A stretch of 17,025 nt of DNA, from the NCBI GenBank assembly GCA_900554725.1, contig USII01000003.1, positions 1-17,025 on the forward strand, read 5' to 3'. Origin of the DNA: an uncultured Eubacteriales bacterium. GTDB lineage: Bacteria > Bacillota > Clostridia > Christensenellales > Christensenellaceae. Both the position numbers and the translations under genes were made by a program. The notes beneath the pieces are model-generated. The model made no database searches. It was not told the DNA's origin and saw only the letters and a list, made by a program, of their open reading frames with translations. Each line of letters starts with the position of its first letter. The stretch's first letter is position 1. Positions 7,565 to 14,717 of the stretch are shown here, one piece after another.

Positions 7565-9022
7565 CTATTTTTCTGAGCCTGGCGCTTGAGAAGAAGATTC
7601 GGCTTGAGAAGAAGCCTCGCCAAGGAGGGGCTGTTTTTCCAGGCCTTTAATGATATTGGCAAGGTCGATACCCGTAAGCTCTTTGAGCGTTTCAAGCCCA
7701 GCGCCTGCAACATTTGTGACCGTCTTTGCGATTTTCGCAGCGCCGCCGCCCTTCCCGTCGCCAGTATCGATGACGGTGATTTTGTCGATATTTTCCATGG
7801 GTTTTGCGATGTTTTGCATCATGGCAGGCAAGCTTGCCATTACCAGCTCTACAACTGCCGCATCGCCGTATTTTGCCATAGCATCTGCCAATTTGCTCTT
7901 GGCATCGGCATCCGCAATTCCCTTAGCGCGAATGGCCTCTGCTTCTGCTTCACCAGTCAGGCGGATGGCCTCCGCCTCTGCCTGGGCCTTGATTTTACGG
8001 GCTTCTGCCTGGGCAAGAGCATCAATGCGCAGTGCTTCTGCCTGGGCCTCTGCCTGCCGGATAGCCTTAATTTTATCGGCCTCTGCTTCAATTTCCGTTT
8101 TGCGTTTTTGTGCATTGGCTGGTTTTTCCACCGTGGCGACCAGTTCTTTTTCTACGGTGATAGCCGCCTGTTCTGCCAGAATTGCCTTCTGTTGTTCTAA
8201 CTCAGATTGCACTTGTATTTCGCGGATTTTATAAGATGCATCTGCCTCTGCCTTGGCGCGATCCTGCTCGGCGCGAAATCCTTCCATGCGCAGCAGTTTA
8301 TCGCGCTCTGCCCGGGCAATTTCCGCATCCGCAGCTAATTTGACTTTTTGGCCTTCCTGTGCTGCCTGAGCAGTCTTGATGTCCGTATCGCGCTTGCGCT
8401 CTGCCTCTGCGATTTCCGCTTCTGCCTTAGATTGGGCAACCTGAGGGCGCGCCCGGTTTTCCAAATAGCCGCCTTGCGTAGCAATTTTTAAAATGGAATA
8501 GGATAGGAGCTGAAGGCCCATCTCATCCAGTTCCTTATTGATATCCTGCTCTGTGCGCCGCTCAAACTCGGCGCGGTTGGAGTTGATCTCCTCTACCGTC
8601 ATGGTAGAGACGATGCCGCGCAGCTTTCCTTCCAGAATCTGTTCGACCATGCTGCTGATGACCGTTTTAGTGGAAACGGCATCGCCGCTGCAAAATTGCT
8701 CTACCGCTTTAAAAATGCTTTCCCGCTCGTTGCGCACCTTGACAACCGCAGTCCCCACGACATCTACAAAAATTCCCTGTTGGGAAGGTGCCTCGGTAAC
8801 ATCCGTAGTCATGGAAATATTTTCCAGAGAAATGACGCAGCTGGTTTCGAATATGGGGAGCATTACGCCGCCTTTGCCCGAAAGCACGCGCTTTTTGATG
8901 CCCGTGATGACCATTGCCTTATCGGCCGGAACCCTGCGCCAGCAAAGCAGAATAAAAACAAATACAAGCGCAATGGGAAATGCTACGCTGAAAATAGACC
9001 AAAAAACATCGCTGTCAATCAT
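7565..9022 (-). CDS. floT: Flotillin (SPFH-domain membrane microdomain scaffold)
   Basis: The 485-residue protein has an N-terminal membrane segment at residues 7-28 (FWSIFSVAFPIALVFVFILL), then the SPFH/band-7 domain at about 30-190 (RVPADKAMVITG onward). An Ala/Glu-rich flotillin coiled coil follows at about 190-375 (repeats like EAEAIRLTGEAEAEAIRAKG), and then the conserved tail SLPAMMQNIAKPMENIDKIT. It resembles Bacillus FloT/YuaG (about 509 residues) in order and size. Flotillins oligomerise on the inner face of the membrane and organise functional microdomains. The frame extends to a TTG at 9040, but ATG 9022 is preferred because AGGAG lies six bases before it. It is transcribed alone, between a terminator and its own promoter. 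The NfeD-family gene that often accompanies bacterial flotillin genes is absent on both sides. Confidence 0.93.
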   Translation of the reverse strand: MIDSDVFWSIFSVAFPIALVFVFILLCWRRVPADKAMVITGIKKRVLSGKGGVMLPIFETSCVISLENISMTTDVTEAPSQQGIFVDVVGTAVVKVRNERESIFKAVEQFCSGDAVSTKTVISSMVEQILEGKLRGIVSTMTVEEINSNRAEFERRTEQDINKELDEMGLQLLSYSILKIATQGGYLENRARPQVAQSKAEAEIAEAERKRDTDIKTAQAAQEGQKVKLAADAEIARAERDKLLRMEGFRAEQDRAKAEADASYKIREIQVQSELEQQKAILAEQAAITVEKELVATVEKPANAQKRKTEIEAEADKIKAIRQAEAQAEALRIDALAQAEARKIKAQAEAEAIRLTGEAEAEAIRAKGIADADAKSKLADAMAKYGDAAVVELVMASLPAMMQNIAKPMENIDKITVIDTGDGKGGGAAKIAKTVTNVAGAGLETLKELTGIDLANIIKGLEKQPLLGEASSQAESSSQAPGSEK

Positions 9023-9035
9023 AAATAGCTCCTGA

Positions 9036-9094
9036 CGCAAACCTTAAATATTCCGACGAAGCGGTTCCGCAAAGCATGTGCGGTTTGGTTTGCG
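9036..9094 (-). other. Inverted repeat in the flotillin mRNA leader
   Basis: CGCAAACC (9036-9043) and GGTTTGCG (9087-9094) are exact 8-bp complements. On the minus-strand mRNA they bracket most of the leader, and one arm abuts the ribosome site TCAGGAG (9029-9035). The enclosed 43 bases can form a further hairpin, CCGCA (9068-9072) with TGCGG (9079-9083). Any regulatory role is inferred. Confidence 0.45.
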
Positions 9095-9103
9095 CTCAAA
9101 TTC

Positions 9104-9131
9104 ATTATAACATGATATGGTTGATTGTCGA
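9104..9131 (-). promoter_or_regulatory. SigA-type promoter of the flotillin gene
   Basis: Read on the minus strand, TCGACA (9126-9131, five of six matches to the -35 consensus) is followed by a 16-base spacer and a perfect TATAAT (9104-9109). This leaves a leader of roughly 75 bases before the flotillin ATG. Confidence 0.75.
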
Positions 9132-9174
9132 GCAAAATGATAGAAAAATGCTGTAAGAAATCGCGCAGACAACG

Positions 9175-9235
9175 CCCGAAAAAAGCACACTGTTTTTTAT
9201 AGAAAAAAAGCCGCGTATGTGCGGCTTTTTTCGGG
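9175..9235. terminator. Terminator downstream of the aldo/keto reductase, nested inverted repeats
   Basis: The inner hairpin AAGCCGC (9208-9214), loop GTATGT, GCGGCTT (9221-9227) is followed by T-tracts in both directions and sits just after the reductase stop on the minus strand. An exact 12-bp outer repeat, CCCGAAAAAAGC (9175-9186) with GCTTTTTTCGGG (9224-9235), shares four bases with the inner hairpin, so the two cannot form fully together. It separates the reductase from the flotillin promoter. Confidence 0.85.
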
Positions 9236-9238
9236 TGT

Positions 9239-10276
9239 TTAACGCTTTACTTCGCTCTTATGCTCCTCGTAAAAAGCAAGGTATTTATCGTATTGCTTGC
9301 GGATCATGGAAGGAACATCCATCTGATAAGGACAGCGGGAAGAGCATTGCCCGCAGTGCAGGCAGTCGTTTACGACTTTCAGGCTCTCGTAATACTCATC
9401 CGTAATATAATTCTGGTATGGCGAACGGGTGCAGAGCAGGTGCAGGCGTGCGACGGTTGGAATCTGTATACCCACAGGGCAAGGCATGCAATAACCGCAG
9501 GCCCGGCAGAATTCCCCTGCAAACTCAGCGCGTTCTTTTTGAATGACAGCCATGAGCTCATCGTCCAGGGTGGGAAGCGTCTGTTCATAGAAAAGCCACT
9601 CATCCAGCTCTTCCTGGCGTTGAATGCCATAGATGGGCACAACATTATCAAACTGCTGCTGGTAGGCGAAAGCCGCTTTGGCGCTGCTGCATAGCCCGCC
9701 AGACATGGCTTTCATGGCGATAAAGCCCATATCGTGCTCTTTGCACATTTGAACCAGCTCCAGATCGCTGTCTGCAGAAAGATAGGAGAGAGGGAATTGA
9801 AGCGTATCGAACAGGCCACTTTTTATGCCCTGTTCAGCGATATCCCTGCGATGGGCTGTAAAGCTCACATGGCGAATTTTGCCCGCCTTCTTTGCCTGCA
9901 TGAGCGCATAAAGTGCAGTGGTATCATCATCTGGATCCTGTATTGCCTGCAGGTTGTGCATCTGGTAGATATCCACATAATCTGTCTTTAAATTGCGCAG
10001 TGTTGTCTCGATATCCCGCTCTGCGCCGGCCCTGTCGGTAGACATGGTTTTGGATGCGATGATGATATTCTGCCGGAGCCCGCCGCCAAATGTTTCCCCC
10101 AGTTTTTCCTCGCTATCCGTATAGGCGCGGGCAGTATCGAAAAAGTTGATGCCCGCATCATAGGCGTTGCGCAGGATGCTTTTGGCCGTCTGCATATCCA
10201 CTCTCTGAATGGGCAGCGCACCGAAAGAGGTTTTGGAGACCATGAGCTCTGTTTTCCCTAGCCTGACTTTTCTCAT
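9239..10276 (-). CDS. Aldo/keto reductase with C-terminal Fe-S domain
   Basis: The 345-residue protein begins with an aldo/keto reductase barrel. The usual catalytic tetrad is visible as Asp47 and Tyr52 (in FFDTARAYTDSEEKLG), Lys76 (IIASK) and His107 (YQMHNL). The last ~90 residues add a ferredoxin-like domain with two cysteine sets: Cys257-260-263-266-Pro (CRACGYCMPCP) and Cys305-308-311-315-Pro (CLHCGQCSSRCP). Each set could bind a 4Fe-4S cluster. This is the COG1453-type reductase, common in anaerobes, and is probably cytoplasmic. Barrel members reduce carbonyls with NAD(P)H; the Fe-S domain suggests exchange of electrons with another protein, but the substrate is unknown. ATG 10276 has GGAGAG about ten bases upstream. 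It is divergent from the HAD gene and single in its transcript. Confidence 0.92.
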   Translation of the reverse strand: MRKVRLGKTELMVSKTSFGALPIQRVDMQTAKSILRNAYDAGINFFDTARAYTDSEEKLGETFGGGLRQNIIIASKTMSTDRAGAERDIETTLRNLKTDYVDIYQMHNLQAIQDPDDDTTALYALMQAKKAGKIRHVSFTAHRRDIAEQGIKSGLFDTLQFPLSYLSADSDLELVQMCKEHDMGFIAMKAMSGGLCSSAKAAFAYQQQFDNVVPIYGIQRQEELDEWLFYEQTLPTLDDELMAVIQKERAEFAGEFCRACGYCMPCPVGIQIPTVARLHLLCTRSPYQNYITDEYYESLKVVNDCLHCGQCSSRCPYQMDVPSMIRKQYDKYLAFYEEHKSEVKR

Positions 10277-10309
10277 CTGGTATTTCTCTCCATTCTGTAT
10301 TTGATAATC

Positions 10310-10346
10310 TCAGTTTACTACTTGGAGCGGGCTTTAAGTCAAGCGC
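10310..10346 (-). promoter_or_regulatory. Candidate promoter of the aldo/keto reductase gene
   Basis: On the minus strand TTGACT, a near-consensus -35, is followed after a long 19-base spacer by TAAACT (four of six matches). The -35 is good, but the spacing is poor, so this is a weak call. Confidence 0.35.
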
Positions 10347-10353
10347 TTTATCA

Positions 10354-10382
10354 TTGCAAAGTGAAAAAAAGTTGGGTATGAT
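10354..10382 (+). promoter_or_regulatory. SigA-type promoter of the HAD/phosphoesterase operon
   Basis: TTGCAA (10354-10359), an exact 17-base spacer and TATGAT (10377-10382) lie 28 bases before the HAD start codon. This is a convincing promoter for the two-gene operon that follows. Confidence 0.7.
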
Positions 10383-10410
10383 AAGGGAGAAGTAGAGAAA
10401 GAGGAAAACT

Positions 10411-11244
10411 ATGAGCATTAAACTGATCGTTTCGGATATCGATTATACGCTGATTGATGGCCCTACATTGCCCACATCCCGGGTGATACGGGTTTTGCGC
10501 CGCGCGATGCAAAGAGGCATTTCGGTGGCGGTGGCGACAGGGCGCGGGCTGTTTGAAGCCCGCCATATTGCCCAGTGCATTGGCGGGATCCGCTACTGCA
10601 TCTGTATGACGGGCGCGGAGCTTTATGATTTACAGGAGGAACGCAGTATCTTTTGCAGAACCATTCCAAATAAGCTGCTGAAGCGGGTTGTGGAGGCGGC
10701 GGAGCAGTTTCCCGGAGTATATTGCCAGCTGTACTGCGAGAATGAAATCGTTGCGGATAAGCAGGCGATGGAGGCAATACGGGAAAATGAAACGGCCATG
10801 CGGTATTTGGATACCGTAAAAGACAGGCTGATTGTGGCAGAGGATATTGCCAAGGCCGTGGAAGAGCGCGCTCTAAAAGGCGCAAAATTTCTCATTATCG
10901 CAAAGAAGCAGGAGCAGCTTGCGCCGCTCAAGGCGGAAATTTTAAAGACGCCCGGGTTGAGCGCCGTATTTTCCGGAAGTTGGTCTGTCGAGGTGATGGA
11001 TGCTTCTGTCACCAAAGGAACGGCTCTTCGGGAGTTGCGGGAAAAGCTGGGCGTGCGAAAAGAAGAGGTGCTGGCCATAGGGGATAGCGAAAACGATGTC
11101 GCCATGCTGGAAGAGGCCGGAATAGGCGTGGCTATGGGCAATGCCACAGCGCCCCTTCTAAAATGCGCGAAGCACATTGTGCCGCCAGTCTGGGAGGACG
11201 GCGCGGCGGTGGCTGTTGAGAAATTTGCGCTGGGGCGTGAATAA
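10411..11244 (+). CDS. Cof-type HAD-superfamily hydrolase (IIB)
   Basis: The 277-residue protein carries the four HAD motifs. Motif I is SDIDYTL with nucleophile Asp9 and acid/base Asp11; motif II is VAVATGR with its Thr; motif III is Lys202 in VTKGTAL; motif IV is AIGDSENDVAML with Asp225 and Asp229 for magnesium. Length, the ATGR and KGTAL motifs and the large cap domain between motifs II and III match the Cof/IIB group, which dephosphorylates sugar phosphates or related small molecules in the cytoplasm. The exact substrate cannot be read from the sequence. GAGG lies a few bases before the ATG. The phosphoesterase start follows its stop by one base (or overlaps it), so the two are translationally linked. 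Confidence 0.93.
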   Translation: MSIKLIVSDIDYTLIDGPTLPTSRVIRVLRRAMQRGISVAVATGRGLFEARHIAQCIGGIRYCICMTGAELYDLQEERSIFCRTIPNKLLKRVVEAAEQFPGVYCQLYCENEIVADKQAMEAIRENETAMRYLDTVKDRLIVAEDIAKAVEERALKGAKFLIIAKKQEQLAPLKAEILKTPGLSAVFSGSWSVEVMDASVTKGTALRELREKLGVRKEEVLAIGDSENDVAMLEEAGIGVAMGNATAPLLKCAKHIVPPVWEDGAAVAVEKFALGRE

Positions 11245-11245
11245 A

Positions 11246-12082
11246 ATGGGAGGGGCTCTTTTTTGGGGCGCGGCAGCGCTGGCTCTGCTGGCCGCTTTTT
11301 GCTGGGCGCAGAATAACTGGATTGTGACCAAAAGATATGTGCTGTATTCCCGGCGCATTCAGGCGCCGATGCGCATTGTGCAGCTTTCGGATCTGCACGG
11401 CAAACGGTTTGGCCGGCAAAATAGAAGGCTGCTTGGAAAAATTCAAAGGCAGAAGCCGGATTTGATAGCCTTTACAGGGGATTTTGCAGATAGATTTCGC
11501 CTGCCGTTGGATGCGGCATATGCCCTGATGGAACAGCTGGTGAGAATTGCTCCGGTGGTATACTGCCCTGGAAACCATGAATATGGACGAAGGGATCGGG
11601 AACAGATTTTTTCTGAGCTGGAGCGGCTGGGCGTACATGTTCTGCGCCAAAGACTGTTGGAAACAGAAACCAAGGGAAATTTGCTGGCAATTTTGGGGGC
11701 AGATGAGGTTGGCTATGGCTGCAAGACAGAAGACAGGCTTGCAGCGCTGGAACAAAACCGGGGATTTCGTCTGCTGCTGGCGCACTTTCCTCACTATTTC
11801 GAGCCTTTATACTGCCGCTATAAAACAGATTTGATACTGGCGGGCCACGCCCATGGAGGGCAATTCTGGTTTCCCGGTGGCGGAATCTATGCGCCAGGGC
11901 AGGGGCTTTTTCCAAAATACTGTAAGGGAGTGCATGAGAAAAATGGCGCAAGGATGATTGTGAGCCGCGGCCTTGGGAACAGCGGTTTCCCGCTCAGGCT
12001 GTTTAATTTTCCTCAGCTTGTGGCGGTGACACTCTTGCCGGAAAATGAGGCAGGGGAAAAGCGCGCCGGCAGAGAAAGATAG
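11246..12082 (+). CDS. Membrane-anchored metallophosphoesterase (YkuE/YaeI-like)
   Basis: The 278-residue protein has an N-terminal hydrophobic anchor at about residues 4-21 (ALFWGAAALALLAAFCWA). It also has the full calcineurin-like metal-site motifs: Asp49/His51 in QLSDLHG, Asp79 in FTGDF, Asn110-His111-Glu112 in PGNHEY, a His in LLAHFPHYFEP, and His201/His203 in GHAHGGQ. The layout resembles the YkuE/YaeI membrane-linked group, some of which cleave lipid-linked phosphoesters, so a lipid or cell-envelope phosphoester substrate is plausible. The frame is open back to 11177 inside the HAD gene. ATG 11246 is preferred, as it directly follows the HAD stop with GGGG about ten bases upstream; GTG 11237 is an alternative. 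It is the second gene of the HAD operon and ends at a strong terminator. Confidence 0.9.
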   Translation: MGGALFWGAAALALLAAFCWAQNNWIVTKRYVLYSRRIQAPMRIVQLSDLHGKRFGRQNRRLLGKIQRQKPDLIAFTGDFADRFRLPLDAAYALMEQLVRIAPVVYCPGNHEYGRRDREQIFSELERLGVHVLRQRLLETETKGNLLAILGADEVGYGCKTEDRLAALEQNRGFRLLLAHFPHYFEPLYCRYKTDLILAGHAHGGQFWFPGGGIYAPGQGLFPKYCKGVHEKNGARMIVSRGLGNSGFPLRLFNFPQLVAVTLLPENEAGEKRAGRER

Positions 12083-12112
12083 GCGGCAACTGCAAGACAA
12101 TCTGCGGCGGGC

Positions 12113-12147
12113 AATCAAAAAGAGCGGTATTCCCGCTCTTTTTGATT
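12113..12147. terminator. Bidirectional terminator, 15-bp perfect stem
   Basis: AATCAAAAAGAGCGG (12113-12127), loop TATTC and CCGCTCTTTTTGATT (12133-12147) form a perfect 15-bp stem. A/T ends on both sides let it stop the phosphoesterase transcript and the convergent foldase transcript. Confidence 0.92.
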
Positions 12148-12157
12148 TTGTTTGCCT

Positions 12158-13411
12158 TTATTCTTCGGCGGAAGCGCTTTTTTCAGCAGAAGAAGTTTCC
12201 TCTGCCTCCAACTCCGCGTAGTAGTTATCCAGGTAGACCTGATACTTTTCCGGATAGGTTTTGACATCCATCTCTTCCTGCCATGTTTCGCTCAAATCAT
12301 AAAAAGTATCGCTTTGCCGGGTTTCCAACAGGGAAGTGGAAACACTTTCTTTGACATCCTCATAAGCGGCGGCGCCTTCCTGAAGGATTTCTTCCAGCCG
12401 TATGATATGATAGCCACTGGGCGAAGCAACAAGCCCGCTGATATCCCCCGGGTTTTCCAGGGCAAATACCCCCTCGACAAAGCTCTCATGATAGGTGGAA
12501 TTCTCCTGGCCGACAACATACCCATCAGGATAATACGATGCGCCAGGGTCATCTGAATAGGTTTCCATCAGTTCGGCAAAATTTGAGCCATCCGCATTCA
12601 CCTGTGCCAGCACACCCTCTGCCTCTGAGCGAATTGCTGCCAGCGCCTCCTCCAGATAGGCCTGATAGGCCTCTTCATCTCCGGCAGCGCTCAGCTCATT
12701 TAACTGGGTAGAAGTTTCTGAATCGAATCCTATGAGAATATGCTTTACCCGGCGGTAGCCGGCGGGAGTATAGTAGATTGTGCCGCCAAGAAGCGCATCG
12801 TCTTCAAAGCTGGAAGTGCCCTCAAGATAGCTTGTTTGGGCTTCCTCCACCAGACGGTCATATTCGGCCCGGATTTCCTCTTCGCTGACTGTCACATCCT
12901 CTGTGAAGTGGGCGTACACCTTATCGTATACCAGGGAATCTTCAAAATAGGTACGGAAGTCCTCCTCGATATAGCCCTGGGTTGCCATTTCCAGATCTAC
13001 TTTTGTTTTCAGCTCTTCTTCGGAAAGATCCGGGTTTTCCTCTTTGATTGTAGCTTCAATGCTTTCGCGCCCGGCATCCATTTCCGCCTGAATATCGCTT
13101 TGGATTTGCGATTTTTCCTCCTCGGAGAATTCGTAATAGCCAAGCTCTTCGCCTTTGGCCAATACAACCTCGCTTAGCACCATGGATTGAAGGATGGTTT
13201 CTGCAAGCTGCATGACAGTTTCCTTGGAAGAGGAATCCTGAGTGTCAACCCCCATATAGTAGACATAGTAGTCGAGCGTATCCAGAAAATCGCTAAAAGA
13301 GACCTGGCGCTCTTCTACCCTTGCAATGATCTCCTCCCCCTGGTTGCTGCACCCAAAGAGTACGCTTAGGCAAAGCAGGGCGCAGAGCAGAATGCATAGA
13401 ATTCTTTTCAT
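12158..13411 (-). CDS. PrsA/SurA-like peptidyl-prolyl isomerase lipoprotein
   Basis: The 417-residue protein starts MKRILCILLCALLCLSVLFG and then Cys21, a lipoprotein signal ending in an LFGC lipobox, so the mature protein would be tethered to the outer face of the membrane. Residues about 35-215 form a helical SurA_N-like region rich in acidic residues. A parvulin/rotamase domain lies at about 222-340, from RRVKHILIGF to SPSGYHIIRLEEI, with a longer helical insertion than in minimal parvulins. Such proteins help exported proteins fold. The acidic Ser/Glu tail (SSAEKSASAEE) is low complexity. The frame extends to ATG 13438, but ATG 13411 is chosen: it has AAGGA upstream and starts a proper signal peptide. 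It is monocistronic and divergent from the next operon. The family call is secure; the symbol prsA is withheld because several paralogs exist in this group. Confidence 0.92.
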   Translation of the reverse strand: MKRILCILLCALLCLSVLFGCSNQGEEIIARVEERQVSFSDFLDTLDYYVYYMGVDTQDSSSKETVMQLAETILQSMVLSEVVLAKGEELGYYEFSEEEKSQIQSDIQAEMDAGRESIEATIKEENPDLSEEELKTKVDLEMATQGYIEEDFRTYFEDSLVYDKVYAHFTEDVTVSEEEIRAEYDRLVEEAQTSYLEGTSSFEDDALLGGTIYYTPAGYRRVKHILIGFDSETSTQLNELSAAGDEEAYQAYLEEALAAIRSEAEGVLAQVNADGSNFAELMETYSDDPGASYYPDGYVVGQENSTYHESFVEGVFALENPGDISGLVASPSGYHIIRLEEILQEGAAAYEDVKESVSTSLLETRQSDTFYDLSETWQEEMDVKTYPEKYQVYLDNYYAELEAEETSSAEKSASAEE

Positions 13412-13444
13412 GTGTCTGTTCCTTTCCGTTTGCAACATGTTTTT

Positions 13445-13453
13445 ATTTTAGCA
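13445..13453 (-). promoter_or_regulatory. Extended -10 promoter of the foldase gene
   Basis: On the minus strand TGCTAAAAT (13445-13453) gives TAAAAT with the extended TGn motif, 34 bases before the start codon at 13411. No good -35 is visible at the right distance. Confidence 0.45.
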
Positions 13454-13544
13454 CAAGGCAAAGAGCAATTTATGAGTGATTTGTAAACAATACACAGAGG
13501 AAACCTAAAATTTTTGTCGCATTCGCAAATGATGGAAAAGTGCA

Positions 13545-13573
13545 TTTACAAGGGGGCAGAATTGGGATATGAT
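13545..13573 (+). promoter_or_regulatory. SigA-type promoter of the 13599-15256 operon
   Basis: TTTACA (13545-13550), a 17-base spacer and TATGAT (13568-13573) lie 25 bases before the start codon of the four-helix membrane protein. No other promoter is needed for the two genes that follow. Confidence 0.65.
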
Positions 13574-13598
13574 GTAAGAAAAATTCAGGAGTGTTTCG

Positions 13599-14156
13599 AT
13601 GAAAAAAGAAAAAATATTGCGCCCAAGCTATCTAAAAGGGCTCGGAGGCGCGGCGCTGGGCGGGTTCATCGCATTTCTCATGTGGATCATGGTGGCGCAC
13701 TTTGTTGGCGGGAATCTGCATCTCAGTTTTGGATTTGTCTTGGCGCTCTTTCTCTCTTACGGCTATTTTTCCATGGGAGGCAAAAAGGCCAAGGGATTCT
13801 ATGCCGTTTTTCTGCCCCTGTTGTTTTGCATAGGCTTTCTTGCGACGGCAGTCTCTTTTGGAGTGATCCATATGAATGGCCTGGGCTTTACAGGGGAGAA
13901 CATTGGAATCTATGCATCGGCTTATTATGGGGGGAATGTTTTTATAGCCTATATGGATACGCTGGCCGGGAGCATCTGGCAGGTTATCGTGCAATTTTCC
14001 ACCCTCTGGCCATATTTTGCCATCAGCGCTATTTATGAAGCTGTGGGCGCCATGTGCTATGGAGTGCGCGCAGGCAGGATGATGATAGAAGAAGTACAGG
14101 AGGAAAATAAAAAGCAGTGCAAAGAGGTGCAGAAAAAAGAAGAGGGGCATAAATAG
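13599..14156 (+). CDS. Unrecognised four-helix membrane protein
   Basis: I do not recognise this 185-residue protein. Hydrophobic segments lie at about residues 16-36, 42-58, 67-89 and 125-156. Glycine-rich stretches (LGGAALGGF, FVGGNL, YYGGNVF) and two aromatic residues in LWPYFAISAIYE mark the membrane part. A loop of about 35 residues between helices 3 and 4 (HMNGLGFTGENIGIY) would be outside or inside depending on topology. The C-terminus is a highly charged cytoplasmic-type tail (EEVQEENKKQCKEVQKKEE). ATG 13599 has AGGAG seven bases upstream; an overlapping frame from 13514 lacks comparable signals. It is first in a probable operon with a GNAT acetyltransferase and a tRNA deacylase, but nothing in the sequence ties its function to theirs. 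Confidence 0.8.
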   Translation: MKKEKILRPSYLKGLGGAALGGFIAFLMWIMVAHFVGGNLHLSFGFVLALFLSYGYFSMGGKKAKGFYAVFLPLLFCIGFLATAVSFGVIHMNGLGFTGENIGIYASAYYGGNVFIAYMDTLAGSIWQVIVQFSTLWPYFAISAIYEAVGAMCYGVRAGRMMIEEVQEENKKQCKEVQKKEEGHK

Positions 14157-14210
14157 CGGCGCCACTCCGCGAAGGAAAACAGTTTGCTCTTTGCACAAAA
14201 GGAGGAAGGT

Positions 14211-14717
14211 ATGCAGATTGTTCCATACCGAGCATCTTATGCGCCCAAACTCTCGCAGATTATTATACGCAACCTGCTGGAAATCAATATACGCGATTAT
14301 TCCAGGAAGGAAATGGAGCGCACGGCGCAAAGCTTTGGCATTCCCCAGGTGATGGAGATGGCGGCTTGGCGGAAGATATTTGTGGCGCTAGAGGAGAGGG
14401 AGCCTGTAGGTATTCTTACAGTGGTGCCTTCTTGGGGCTACCGGGAAGGGTACTATCATTTTCTTACAATCTTTGTGCAGCCCGAATTTCATGGGCGTGG
14501 AATTGGCCGCCGGTTGATAGAGGCTGGGGAGGAGTATGTGCGGCAAAGAGGGGGCAGGAAGATTACCATTCCCTCTTCGTTGACGGCGCACAGGTTTTAC
14601 CATAAAATGGGGTATTCCTATGCCCAAAGCGCACCCAACCAGGAAGGGCACTATGTGATGGAGAAATATTTATACCAGGAGCAGCAGCCAAGAGAGAATA
14701 TGCGGGAGGAAAAGTGA
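14211..14717 (+). CDS. GNAT-family N-acetyltransferase
   Basis: The 168-residue protein has the GNAT acetyl-CoA motif A as FVQPEFHGRGIGRRLIEAGE (about residues 91-110). Here HGRGIG is the pyrophosphate-binding Q/RxxGxG/A loop. A later AHRFYHKMGY gives motif B. Such enzymes transfer an acetyl group from acetyl-CoA to an amine on a small molecule or protein; the acceptor cannot be inferred. The frame is also open from 14184, but ATG 14211 is preferred because of the near-perfect GGAGG five bases upstream. It follows the four-helix protein gene by 54 bases without a terminator. Its TGA overlaps the ATG of the next gene by one base, so translation of the two is coupled. Confidence 0.9.
   Translation: MQIVPYRASYAPKLSQIIIRNLLEINIRDYSRKEMERTAQSFGIPQVMEMAAWRKIFVALEEREPVGILTVVPSWGYREGYYHFLTIFVQPEFHGRGIGRRLIEAGEEYVRQRGGRKITIPSSLTAHRFYHKMGYSYAQSAPNQEGHYVMEKYLYQEQQPRENMREEK

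Noticed and set aside
7586..8234. Open frames on the plus strand opposite the flotillin coiled coil
   Set aside because: They mirror the Ala/Glu-rich repeat of the flotillin and have no ribosome site or recognisable domain.
13514..14038. 174-residue plus frame overlapping the four-helix membrane protein
   Set aside because: Its translation is Arg/Cys/Trp-rich without membrane or domain pattern, and it begins before the predicted promoter. The other frame has a proper ribosome site.
14157..14180. Small hairpin GCGG/CCGC after the four-helix membrane protein
   Set aside because: The stem is short and has no T-tract; the GNAT gene follows closely and is probably on the same transcript.
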